From: an uncultured Bacteroidales bacterium
Lineage (GTDB): Bacteria; Bacteroidota; Bacteroidia; Bacteroidales; Muribaculaceae
Direction of reading: 5' to 3'
Length of the DNA: 29,169 nucleotides
NCBI GenBank assembly: GCA_900549375.1
Contig: URNY01000011.1
Coordinates: 1-29,169, forward strand
Under the pieces are notes generated by a model. That model did not search any database. It worked only from the letters and a program-made list of their open reading frames with translations, and was not told where the DNA came from. Below, piece by piece: positions 22,718-29,169 of this stretch (the stretch's first letter is position 1; each line of letters opens with the position of its first letter). Position numbers and translations under genes: made by a program.

Positions 22718-24220
22718 TCAGTTTTTTGTGGAGAAGGTATATGAGAGGCTTACGCTGAGAATCTCCTTGAGCATCCAGCGGTTCCATTTCGGAGCTATCG
22801 ACTTGTCGACGGACGAGTCGTAGCGCAGATTGGCATAAAGCTGGGTGGAGAAGAATCTGTTGAACTGGAAATTGAGGGTATTCTCCCAGTCGCCCATTCC
22901 ATATTTATAATCGGTGAAAAGGAAGAGACGCGTCTTGTAGGTGATCATGGAGGCGATTTTCCAGTTGAACGTGATCTCTGCGTTGCTACCGAACTCACTG
23001 TGGGTATGGGCCGACTGGGGGATATTGAAGAGATTATGGTCCACTTCGGGGTCGATGGCAGTGCGCAGATTGTAGGAAAGCGGGGCAATGGAAGCGTTGA
23101 GCTGCCACGTTTTCTTCTTGTTCTGCTTGCTGTAGGTCATACCGATACCGAGGTTGAGGTCGGCCGGAGTGAGGAAGGAAGCTATCCTTTTATCCGAATC
23201 TTTCGGATAGTTGTTGAGTAGCTGGGTCTTGAACTGGGTGGTAAATGAATAATACCAGTTGTTTGCCGCTTTGTAACCGAATTTGAGGTTATACTGGAAA
23301 ATATCCTGCGAGATTGAATATTTATGGTATTTATCCTCTTCGGTGGAGTTGAGTCCGAGTTTATAGGAGAGTGTGCTTTGGAAAAGGAGCTTCGGATGGT
23401 ATACTCCGTTGAGCTGCACGTCCCAGAGGAAATTTATGAGCAATGCCAGGTGGTTGTTACCTCCCTGATACCAGTTTTCGGAGACGAAAGCCTGCGAGAA
23501 CTGAAGGGCACCGTTGACCACGTGGAGCCAGTGTTTCTTATTGATTTCATTTTCGGGAATCACCGCTTCAGCCTTATCGACCTGAGGCACGAAGGTGCGT
23601 TTCAGGAAACCGGTGAAGCTATGATCGTCTTCAGGCAATGTGGGTGGCACCGGCAGTTCCCAGTAGGCATATTCGATAAGCGAAGGTTTGGCAACCATCA
23701 TCGAATACTTCAGATCTTCCTGCATATTGTAGGAATCGATTGCGTTGCGGAGCCATGCGGGCGTTTCTCCCTCTAACAATTCCGGTCCCGGCTCAACGAC
23801 AGCTTCATCTTCAATATAAACTTTAGGGAAAGATGTCGACGTGGTGTCGGGAATGAAGGTAGTGGCGGAAGCCGTGTCCGGTTTCAGCCAGAGTTCCCGG
23901 CAGGATCTCTCCAGAGAGGGAGCGGCAATCCGGCGCGGACGGTCCAGGGGCCGATATTCCTTGAAGACCCAGGGAGCCGCTATAATATTGAAATCCGGTA
24001 TGTCGGGAGCAATATCCGTCAGGGCGATGATCTCCTCCGGGGTGCGAACAAAAAGCGAGTCCTTACCGGTGGCGGGGAGGGTGTCGCGCAACATGATTTT
24101 CGATACCACTTCCGCTTTGGTTGGCACATGCCTGAACTGTTGCGGAGCCGCTTTGACGGAGGCTGCCGGAACAAAGGCAAACGCCGCGGCTATAAGAGTT
24201 GACTCAAGAAGATGTTTCAT
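22718..24220 (-). CDS. DUF3078-domain outer-membrane beta-barrel protein
   Basis: The 500-residue product has a signal peptide (about 1-24), a Pro/Thr-rich region to about residue 215 and then a DUF3078-like barrel domain. Diagnostic segments are HWLHVVNGALQFSQAFVSENWYQGGNNHLALLINFLWDVQLN and the following alternating aromatic strands (WYYSFTTQFKTQLLNNYPKD). The C-terminus ends in strand-like LSVSLSYTFSTKN. DUF3078 proteins are predicted outer-membrane proteins of Bacteroidetes with no known function. It starts 27 bp downstream of the S41 peptidase gene, a neighbour order I recall from other Bacteroidales. The long N-terminal extension before the barrel may be a periplasmic arm. Confidence 0.85.
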   Translation of the reverse strand: MKHLLESTLIAAAFAFVPAASVKAAPQQFRHVPTKAEVVSKIMLRDTLPATGKDSLFVRTPEEIIALTDIAPDIPDFNIIAAPWVFKEYRPLDRPRRIAAPSLERSCRELWLKPDTASATTFIPDTTSTSFPKVYIEDEAVVEPGPELLEGETPAWLRNAIDSYNMQEDLKYSMMVAKPSLIEYAYWELPVPPTLPEDDHSFTGFLKRTFVPQVDKAEAVIPENEINKKHWLHVVNGALQFSQAFVSENWYQGGNNHLALLINFLWDVQLNGVYHPKLLFQSTLSYKLGLNSTEEDKYHKYSISQDIFQYNLKFGYKAANNWYYSFTTQFKTQLLNNYPKDSDKRIASFLTPADLNLGIGMTYSKQNKKKTWQLNASIAPLSYNLRTAIDPEVDHNLFNIPQSAHTHSEFGSNAEITFNWKIASMITYKTRLFLFTDYKYGMGDWENTLNFQFNRFFSTQLYANLRYDSSVDKSIAPKWNRWMLKEILSVSLSYTFSTKN

Positions 24221-24247
24221 AAGGGGAAGATCGTTTTGGAATTCGGT

Positions 24248-25885
24248 TTAATACTTGTTGCTTTTGTTTCCGGATTCACTCTTTGGCGACAGAATCCTGT
24301 TGTATTCATCGGAGTTTATAATCCGGTAGGCTTCTTTGAATATCGGATCGTATTCATTATAGACCTTGAAATAGGTAGGCTGGTCGTAGATATCCCGGCC
24401 GATAAGCCCTTTGAGAATCATTTTGAAGAGGGACGCGCTCTGTTCGGCTTCCTTTTCGTTGCGGGGCAGACCCTCTTTTTCGGCCATGTCGAAAAGAGTG
24501 TCGAGCATGGAGTCGCTCACTTCGAATCCCCTGAGGAAATCGGTATCGTTCTTATAATTTTTGCGGATCTCCTTGCGATGACTGTCGACATATTCTATAG
24601 CGAAGCGGTTTATAAGCCCCTTCGCCATCACGTCGCGATAATATTTGGTGAAATCCGTGGTGTCGAGTGGTACGAACACGTCGGGAGATATGCCCCCGCC
24701 GCCATATATGGGACGTCCGAGGAGTTTGGTCGAGACCTTCAGGGAGTCGATATATTTGATTGAATCTGCATGCATCAGTTCTCCGCTGTTGAAACGGTCG
24801 ATTATATCCATGGCATAAGCCCTCTGGTCGCCTTTCCGGTAAGGTTTCTGTATGTCTCGTCCGGTGGGCGTGTAATAATGTGCTACAGTGAGTCGCATCA
24901 TGGATCCGTCGGGGAAGGGGAACGGGCGCTGCACGAGACCCTTGCCGTAGGTTCTGCGGCCCACGACCACACCGCGGTCCCAGTCCTGGATGGCGCCTGT
25001 GGTGATTTCGGCCGACGAGGCGGTATACTGGTTCACCATCACCACGAGGCGTCCCTCATCGAAAAGAGGCTTGAGGCCGGAGGGGGAGGTGAGGTTGTCG
25101 TAGCGTGGAGAGTTGCGTCCTTCGGTATATACCGCGAGGCGTCCCGGGGCGAGGAACTCGCCGAGAATCTCTACCGAGGGCTGAAGGTAGCCGCCGCCGT
25201 TGTCGACAAGGTCGAGGATAAGGCGGTCCATGCCCTGCTTTTTCAGGTCGCGGAGGGCTTTTGTGATTTCATGGGCCGTTTCTGCGGAATATCTGCTCAG
25301 ACGGATATATCCTGTTTTCGAATCGACCATGTAGGCGGCATCGACGCTGTTGATGGGTATGTCGGCGCGGGTGATGCGGAAGTCGATAGTATCGGCTTTT
25401 CCGGCTGCTCTGCGGAGCACGCGGACATCGACTTTTGTTCCCTTGGGCCCGCGAAGGCGTTTCATGATATCTGTGTTACGCATTTTTACGCCGGCAATGA
25501 GAGTGTCGTTAACGCTGATTATCCTGTCGCCTCCGAGAAGACCGACACGTTCCGAGGGACCTCCGGCCACGGTGGAGATAACATAAAGCGTGTCGCGGTT
25601 CATGTTGAACGTGATGCCGATACCGCTGAAGTTACCGGCCAACGGCTCGTTCAGCTCTTTGGTTTCCTGAGGATTGGAATATGCGGAATGCGGGTCGAGC
25701 TCTTCGAGCATACTGCGGATGGCCGCTTCCACGAGCTTGTCTTCATTCACCGTGTCGACATAGAATTGGGCCACGGCCGCTTCGGCCATGCGCAGTTTCT
25801 GGTTGGCCGGAATTCCGGTGTTTCTTGTAGCAGCGAAAGCTGTGAGCAAAATGCAGCTTCCTATTAAAGCGAGTAATTTTTTCAT
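24248..25885 (-). CDS. S41-family C-terminal processing peptidase
   Basis: The 545-residue product has a signal peptide (about 1-19), an N-terminal helical domain with the SAYSNPQETKEL motif, a PDZ domain (about 85-160) and an S41 core. Ser290 in YTASSAEITTGA is the likely nucleophile and Lys315 in RRTYGKGLVQ the general base, 25 residues apart as in CtpA/Tsp enzymes, so it should be active. Such proteases cleave periplasmic substrates at or near their C-termini. About 200 residues follow the core, longer than minimal CtpA, including a helical tail. It is embedded in a tight minus-strand run: coaD 51 bp upstream, DUF3078 protein 27 bp downstream. The downstream secreted proteins are possible substrates or partners, but this is only inferred from position. 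Confidence 0.93.
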   Translation of the reverse strand: MKKLLALIGSCILLTAFAATRNTGIPANQKLRMAEAAVAQFYVDTVNEDKLVEAAIRSMLEELDPHSAYSNPQETKELNEPLAGNFSGIGITFNMNRDTLYVISTVAGGPSERVGLLGGDRIISVNDTLIAGVKMRNTDIMKRLRGPKGTKVDVRVLRRAAGKADTIDFRITRADIPINSVDAAYMVDSKTGYIRLSRYSAETAHEITKALRDLKKQGMDRLILDLVDNGGGYLQPSVEILGEFLAPGRLAVYTEGRNSPRYDNLTSPSGLKPLFDEGRLVVMVNQYTASSAEITTGAIQDWDRGVVVGRRTYGKGLVQRPFPFPDGSMMRLTVAHYYTPTGRDIQKPYRKGDQRAYAMDIIDRFNSGELMHADSIKYIDSLKVSTKLLGRPIYGGGGISPDVFVPLDTTDFTKYYRDVMAKGLINRFAIEYVDSHRKEIRKNYKNDTDFLRGFEVSDSMLDTLFDMAEKEGLPRNEKEAEQSASLFKMILKGLIGRDIYDQPTYFKVYNEYDPIFKEAYRIINSDEYNRILSPKSESGNKSNKY

Positions 25886-25936
25886 ATTTCTAAATAATGT
25901 TACCGGCGCGAAATCGGAGGATTCTTGCCGGATGGC

Positions 25937-26374
25937 TCACGGGAGGAGCGACGAAATGTCGTGACCGTTGGCGGCAAGTTCCCTCACCATCGAGCTTGAT
26001 ATATATGAATATTCGGGGAGAGAGAACATAAGCACAGTCTCCACTCCGAGGATTTCTTTATTGACATCGGCCAGATTGCGTTCGTATTCGAAATCGGCGA
26101 TGTTCCGAACACCACGCAGAATGGCGGAGGCTTCGATCCTTTTCACGAATTCGGCGGTCAGGCCGGAATAGGAAGTGACTTCCACACGGCTGTTATCGCG
26201 GAATGCACGTCTTATTGCCTCGATACGTCGGGCGATGTCGTCGCCGGGTTTGTCGATGTTATGGCCGACGGCCACCACCACGCGATCGAAAATGCCGAGT
26301 GCGCGGTCCACAATGGATTTGTGGCCGATGGTGAAAGGATTGAACGATCCGGGGAAAACTGCGGTTGTATGCAT
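25937..26374 (-). CDS. coaD: Phosphopantetheine adenylyltransferase
   Basis: The 145-residue product is a complete CoaD. The nucleotidyltransferase motif FPGSFNPFTIGHKSIVDRAL is at residues 7-26 (T/HxGH with His18). RGVRNIADFEYERNLADVNKE follows in the middle, and YSYISSSMVREL near residues 121-132 supplies the ISSS motif. It catalyses ATP + 4'-phosphopantetheine to dephospho-CoA + PPi, the penultimate step of CoA synthesis. It is slightly shorter than the E. coli enzyme (159 residues). It starts 39 bp after parE and is followed by the S41 peptidase, with no promoter seen in either gap, consistent with one operon. Confidence 0.96.
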   Translation of the reverse strand: MHTTAVFPGSFNPFTIGHKSIVDRALGIFDRVVVAVGHNIDKPGDDIARRIEAIRRAFRDNSRVEVTSYSGLTAEFVKRIEASAILRGVRNIADFEYERNLADVNKEILGVETVLMFSLPEYSYISSSMVRELAANGHDISSLLP

Positions 26375-26413
26375 TGACTGAAATATTGATGAACAGAGTG
26401 CGGCGGACGGAGT

Positions 26414-28423
26414 TTAAATCTGAGAGTCGTCTTCGATCACGAGGTTGTCGATGATGAAGTTCTGACGCTCCATCGTGTTCTTGCCCATATAGAACTCCAG
26501 CAGTTTCTCCACCGTGTCCTCGCGTTTGAGCTTCACGCGTTCGAGTCTCATATCCGGGCCGATGAATTCGGCGAATTCCACATCGTTGATTTCTCCGAGA
26601 CCTTTGAATCTGGTTATCTCCGCATTGGCGCCGAGTCGGGCGATTGCGTTTTCCCGCTCTTCGTCGGTGTAGCAATAGAATGTGTCTTTCTCTTTCTCCG
26701 CGTTCTCCCCTTTGCGGCGGCTACCGCGTCCTTTTCGGCGCACGGCGTTTTTATCCCGCACTCGGAAAAGCGGAGTCTGGAGTATGTAGACGTGCCCTTT
26801 CTTCACCAGGTCGGGGAAGAACATGAGGAAGAAAGTGATGGTGAGCAGGCGTATGTGCATGCCGTCGACATCGGCATCTGTGGCGATGATCACTTTGTTA
26901 TATCGCAAACCCTCGATTCCTTCTTCGATATTCAGAGCGGCCTGAAGCAGGTTGAACTCATCGTTTTTGTAGACAACCTCCTGAGTCATGCCATAGGAGT
27001 TGAGCGGTTTGCCCCGCAGGGAGAATACGGCCTGCGTCAGGGCGTTGCGGACTTTGGTGATGGTTCCGGAGGCGGAATCTCCCTCGGTGATGAAAATAGC
27101 CGATTCCTCGCGGAGGTCTGTCTTGGCGTTTTTGGGGAGATTGTCGTTATAATGCCAGCGGCAGTCGCGGAGCTTGCGGTTGTGGAGGCTAACTTTCTTG
27201 GCTTTTTCGCGAGCGAGCTTTGCGACGCCGGCCATTGCTTTGCGCTCCTTTTCGCTCGATGCGATCTTGGCAAGCATCACGTCGGCGATGTCGGTGTGTT
27301 TGTGGAGGTAATCGTCGAGTTCTTTTTTTATGAAATCGCCTATGAATTTGTTGACTGTGAGCTGGCTTCCCGGAGCCACTTCCTTGCTTCCGAGCTTTGT
27401 CTTCGTCTGACTCTCGAACACGGGCTCCTGAATGCGGACACTCACGGCGGCCACCAGGCCGTTGCGAATGTCGGAATACTCATAACCTTTTCCGGAAAAT
27501 TCCTTTATAGTGCGGCTCACATGCTCGCGGAAGGCCGAGAGGTGCGTGCCCCCCTGAGTGGTGTGCTGACCGTTGACGAACGAATAATATTCCTCGCCAT
27601 ACTGGTCGGTATGGGTGAGCACCACTTCGATGTCATCGCCCTTGAGATGTATTATAGGGTAGAGGGGATCGTTGGTCATGTTTTCGCGCAGGAGATCGAG
27701 CAGGCCATGGCGCGACAGATAGCGGCGTCCGTTGTAGTAAAGCTGCAGGCCCGTGTTGAGATAGGTGTAGTTGTTCACCATCGTCTCAACGAATTCAGTA
27801 TTGAAACGGTAATTCTGAAAGAGTTCGGGGTCCGGGGTGAAACGCACGAAAGTGCCGTTGGGTTCATTGGTGTCGAACGGTTCTGTCTGATTCACCAGGT
27901 CGCCGCGGAGGAATTCGACGGTCACTTTTTTGCCGTCGCGGACACTCGACACTTCGCATCGAGTCGAGAGTGCATTGACTGCTTTCAGGCCCACGCCGTT
28001 GAGGCCTACGGATTTTTTGAAGTTCTTGTCGTCGAATTTTCCACCGGTGTTGATGTCGGATGCCACCTGTTTAACCTTTCCGAGAGGGATTCCTCGGCCA
28101 TAATCGCGCACGGTTACTTCGCCCTCCTCACTCACGGTGATGTCGATGCGCTTTCCTGCGCCCATGTTGAATTCGTCGATAGAATTATCGACTACCTCCT
28201 TTATGAGCACATAAATGCCGTCGTCGGGATGCGTTCCGTCGCCGAGTTTGCCGATATACATGCCGGGTCGGCGGCGTATATGCTCGTTCCATTTCAGAGT
28301 CTGAATGGCGTTGTCATCGTAAGTACCGGCATCGGGACCTCCGGTGCCTGTCTCCATCCCGGCGTAGAAATCGACCTCGCTGTCGGTGTCGGTTTTCTCA
28401 ATTTCGAAAATATCCTCGCTCAT
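26414..28423 (-). CDS. parE: DNA topoisomerase IV subunit B (type IIA, Bacteroidetes ParE)
   Basis: The product has 669 residues from the ATG near 28423; a GTG three codons upstream is possible but less likely. The GHKL ATPase shows HIRRRPGMYIG, EVVDNSIDEF, the RDYGRGIP G1 motif and the G-loop-like SVGLNGVGLKAVNAL. The transducer and Toprim domains follow, with ITEGDSASGT, ATDADVDGMHIR and PLFRVRDK. The EGDSASGTI wording (versus EGDSAGGSAKQGRD of GyrB) and total length point to topoisomerase IV subunit B. It supplies ATP-driven strand passage with ParC to separate daughter chromosomes. A basic, low-complexity stretch (RRKGRGSRRKGENAEKEKD) interrupts the Toprim region. It appears to be the first gene of the parE-coaD-S41 run, with a promoter just upstream; the parC gene is not in the window. 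Confidence 0.93.
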   Translation of the reverse strand: MSEDIFEIEKTDTDSEVDFYAGMETGTGGPDAGTYDDNAIQTLKWNEHIRRRPGMYIGKLGDGTHPDDGIYVLIKEVVDNSIDEFNMGAGKRIDITVSEEGEVTVRDYGRGIPLGKVKQVASDINTGGKFDDKNFKKSVGLNGVGLKAVNALSTRCEVSSVRDGKKVTVEFLRGDLVNQTEPFDTNEPNGTFVRFTPDPELFQNYRFNTEFVETMVNNYTYLNTGLQLYYNGRRYLSRHGLLDLLRENMTNDPLYPIIHLKGDDIEVVLTHTDQYGEEYYSFVNGQHTTQGGTHLSAFREHVSRTIKEFSGKGYEYSDIRNGLVAAVSVRIQEPVFESQTKTKLGSKEVAPGSQLTVNKFIGDFIKKELDDYLHKHTDIADVMLAKIASSEKERKAMAGVAKLAREKAKKVSLHNRKLRDCRWHYNDNLPKNAKTDLREESAIFITEGDSASGTITKVRNALTQAVFSLRGKPLNSYGMTQEVVYKNDEFNLLQAALNIEEGIEGLRYNKVIIATDADVDGMHIRLLTITFFLMFFPDLVKKGHVYILQTPLFRVRDKNAVRRKGRGSRRKGENAEKEKDTFYCYTDEERENAIARLGANAEITRFKGLGEINDVEFAEFIGPDMRLERVKLKREDTVEKLLEFYMGKNTMERQNFIIDNLVIEDDSQI

Positions 28424-28449
28424 TATCTGCACAACTGGTAAATAACATA

Positions 28450-28481
28450 CAAATTTACAAAAAAATGAGCAATTCTGAAAA
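28450..28481 (-). promoter_or_regulatory. Predicted promoter of parE
   Basis: On the minus strand TAAATTTG (28450-28457) matches the -7 consensus; 20 bases upstream is TTTT (28478-28481), a 3-of-4 -33 box. The leader would be about 20 bases. Confidence 0.55.
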
Positions 28482-28486
28482 TAGAG

Positions 28487-28508
28487 CCTTCGGGGATTTC
28501 CCGGAAGG
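28487..28508 (-). terminator. Weak hairpin after the acyltransferase gene
   Basis: CCTTCCGGG and CCCCGAAGG (minus strand) pair with one mismatch around a 4-base loop, 4 bases after the acyltransferase stop. The following T-run is interrupted (CTCTATTTTC), so termination may be partial, with read-through into parE possible. Confidence 0.45.
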
Positions 28509-28512
28509 TGAA

Positions 28513-29169
28513 TCAGTCGGCGATGTCAGGCTCGGGGAGCTCGGCGAACTTGCGGCGACGGAGGGCCGAGAGGCGCCCTTTGGCAACTCTCGCGGATTGG
28601 AGCAAAAGGAGGGGAAGAGCGACTCCGGCGATGGAGTAGAGAATCCAGAAAAGGTCGCCTTTGTGGTCGTGGATCACCATGTGGCATCCGATCTGCCCGA
28701 AGTCGAGCCCATACCACCATATTTTCAGCAAGCTCACCGGTTTGAAGCATATGATATGCAGGATGAAGATATAGAGAGTGTTCTCTCCGATGAACACGAG
28801 TGTGCGGCGAATGGCGGAGTTGCGGCTGTCGATGGCCCGCGACAAGTAATATATCATCAGGAATCCGGCCACGCCGGTAAGAGGGAGTGTGAGAATATCC
28901 TGCATTTTGGCTCCGTTGTTCATGCCGGAGAAGTGCTGCGTGGCGGCATAGCAGAGAAAGAGGAAACAGGGAATGGCGATATACCACCATTGTTTGATTC
29001 TTTCTTCGACCGATCGGAAAATCACGCCCGCCCCGAAGAAGAATATGCCCCATGTCTCGCGCCATCCTCCGTTGGGAATAACCGTGATCTTGAGACCGAA
29101 TTCGATTCGTAAGGCTATCAGCGCGAGCATCGAGAGGCAGATCACGCCGATGGTACGTGTCGGGGGGAG
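28513..29169 (-). CDS. Acyltransferase-family (type 3) membrane protein, C-terminal part
   Basis: The frame is open to the right edge, so this is the last 218 residues of a larger gene that starts outside the window. About six hydrophobic helices are visible. The segment TLVFIGENTLYIFILHIICFK near the middle is the usual late-helix motif (G-x-N-T-L-Y-I-x-x-L-H) of acyltransferase-3 family proteins that O-acetylate surface glycans or peptidoglycan. The catalytic His of this family lies near the N-terminus and is not visible, so substrate and activity cannot be judged. An in-frame GTG at 29145 should not be taken as the start, because eight codons upstream remain open and the helix pattern continues. 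The C-terminal tail is Arg-rich and cytoplasmic. A weak hairpin follows the stop, then the parE promoter. Confidence 0.75.
   Translation of the reverse strand, partial: LPPTRTIGVICLSMLALIALRIEFGLKITVIPNGGWRETWGIFFFGAGVIFRSVEERIKQWWYIAIPCFLFLCYAATQHFSGMNNGAKMQDILTLPLTGVAGFLMIYYLSRAIDSRNSAIRRTLVFIGENTLYIFILHIICFKPVSLLKIWWYGLDFGQIGCHMVIHDHKGDLFWILYSIAGVALPLLLLQSARVAKGRLSALRRRKFAELPEPDIAD

Noticed and set aside
24770..25867. A 365-codon plus-strand open frame opposite the S41 peptidase
   Set aside because: The minus-strand gene has complete PDZ and catalytic motifs; this frame is a shadow.
26792..28441. A 549-codon plus-strand open frame opposite parE
   Set aside because: It is antisense to intact GHKL and Toprim motifs; the product is low in motifs and reflects codon bias.

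Overview
The window is a chromosomal segment from a member of the Bacteroidota, most likely Bacteroidales and plausibly a Muribaculaceae-like gut lineage. The phylum call rests on several agreeing points. GldH, a Bacteroidetes-type LptD, a DUF3078 barrel and a type II branched-chain aminotransferase are present. Several genes also carry the Bacteroides promoter pattern TTTG-N19-21-TAnnTTTG (clear cases at 7384-7414, 11514-11545, 11778-11809, 14350-14381, 15976-16007 and 18095-18126). The family-level guess is weaker. I see no tRNA, rRNA, CRISPR array, insertion sequence or phage gene, so this is core genome with a few accessory islands.

Region 1 (1-4339, minus strand) reads, in transcription order, zapB-like, zapA, rny, ricT, gldH and an M24 peptidase cut by the window edge. 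It joins cell division, RNA decay (RNase Y and its partner RicT) and a gliding-type lipoprotein. Region 2 (4462-9397, minus) has lptD with its own promoter, an HD-domain hydrolase overlapping ilvE, and a tiny secreted protein that is little more than a sorting-type domain. Region 3 (9617-11407, minus) is rpsA with a strong promoter and a strong hairpin terminator. Region 4 (11408-11922) is a 515 bp gene-free stretch full of short direct and inverted repeats.

Region 5 (11923-13739, plus) is a two-gene redox module: a membrane FMN-binding/4Fe-4S protein with a covalent-flavin motif, followed by a nitroreductase with an N-terminal membrane segment. A membrane protein of unknown function (13750-14358, minus) is divergent from an M48 protease/SprT-like pair (14426-15968, plus), and their promoters overlap. 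Region 6 (16048-21522, plus) holds an exported type I pullulanase, a TPR/transmembrane protein ending in a degenerate histidine-kinase ATPase domain, and a ClC chloride channel family protein.

Region 7 (21468-28423, minus) is a probable operon: parE, coaD, an S41 protease, a DUF3078 outer-membrane protein and two secreted proteins of unknown function. The window ends inside an acyltransferase-family membrane protein (28513-29169, minus).

The observations most worth a second look are: the flavin/Fe-S plus anchored-nitroreductase pair; the pseudokinase-like sensor; repeated TTTCCGGCC and TGTCAATA motifs flanking lptD; rny and ricT lying in the same frame with three sense codons between stop and start; and the repeat cluster upstream of the redox module.
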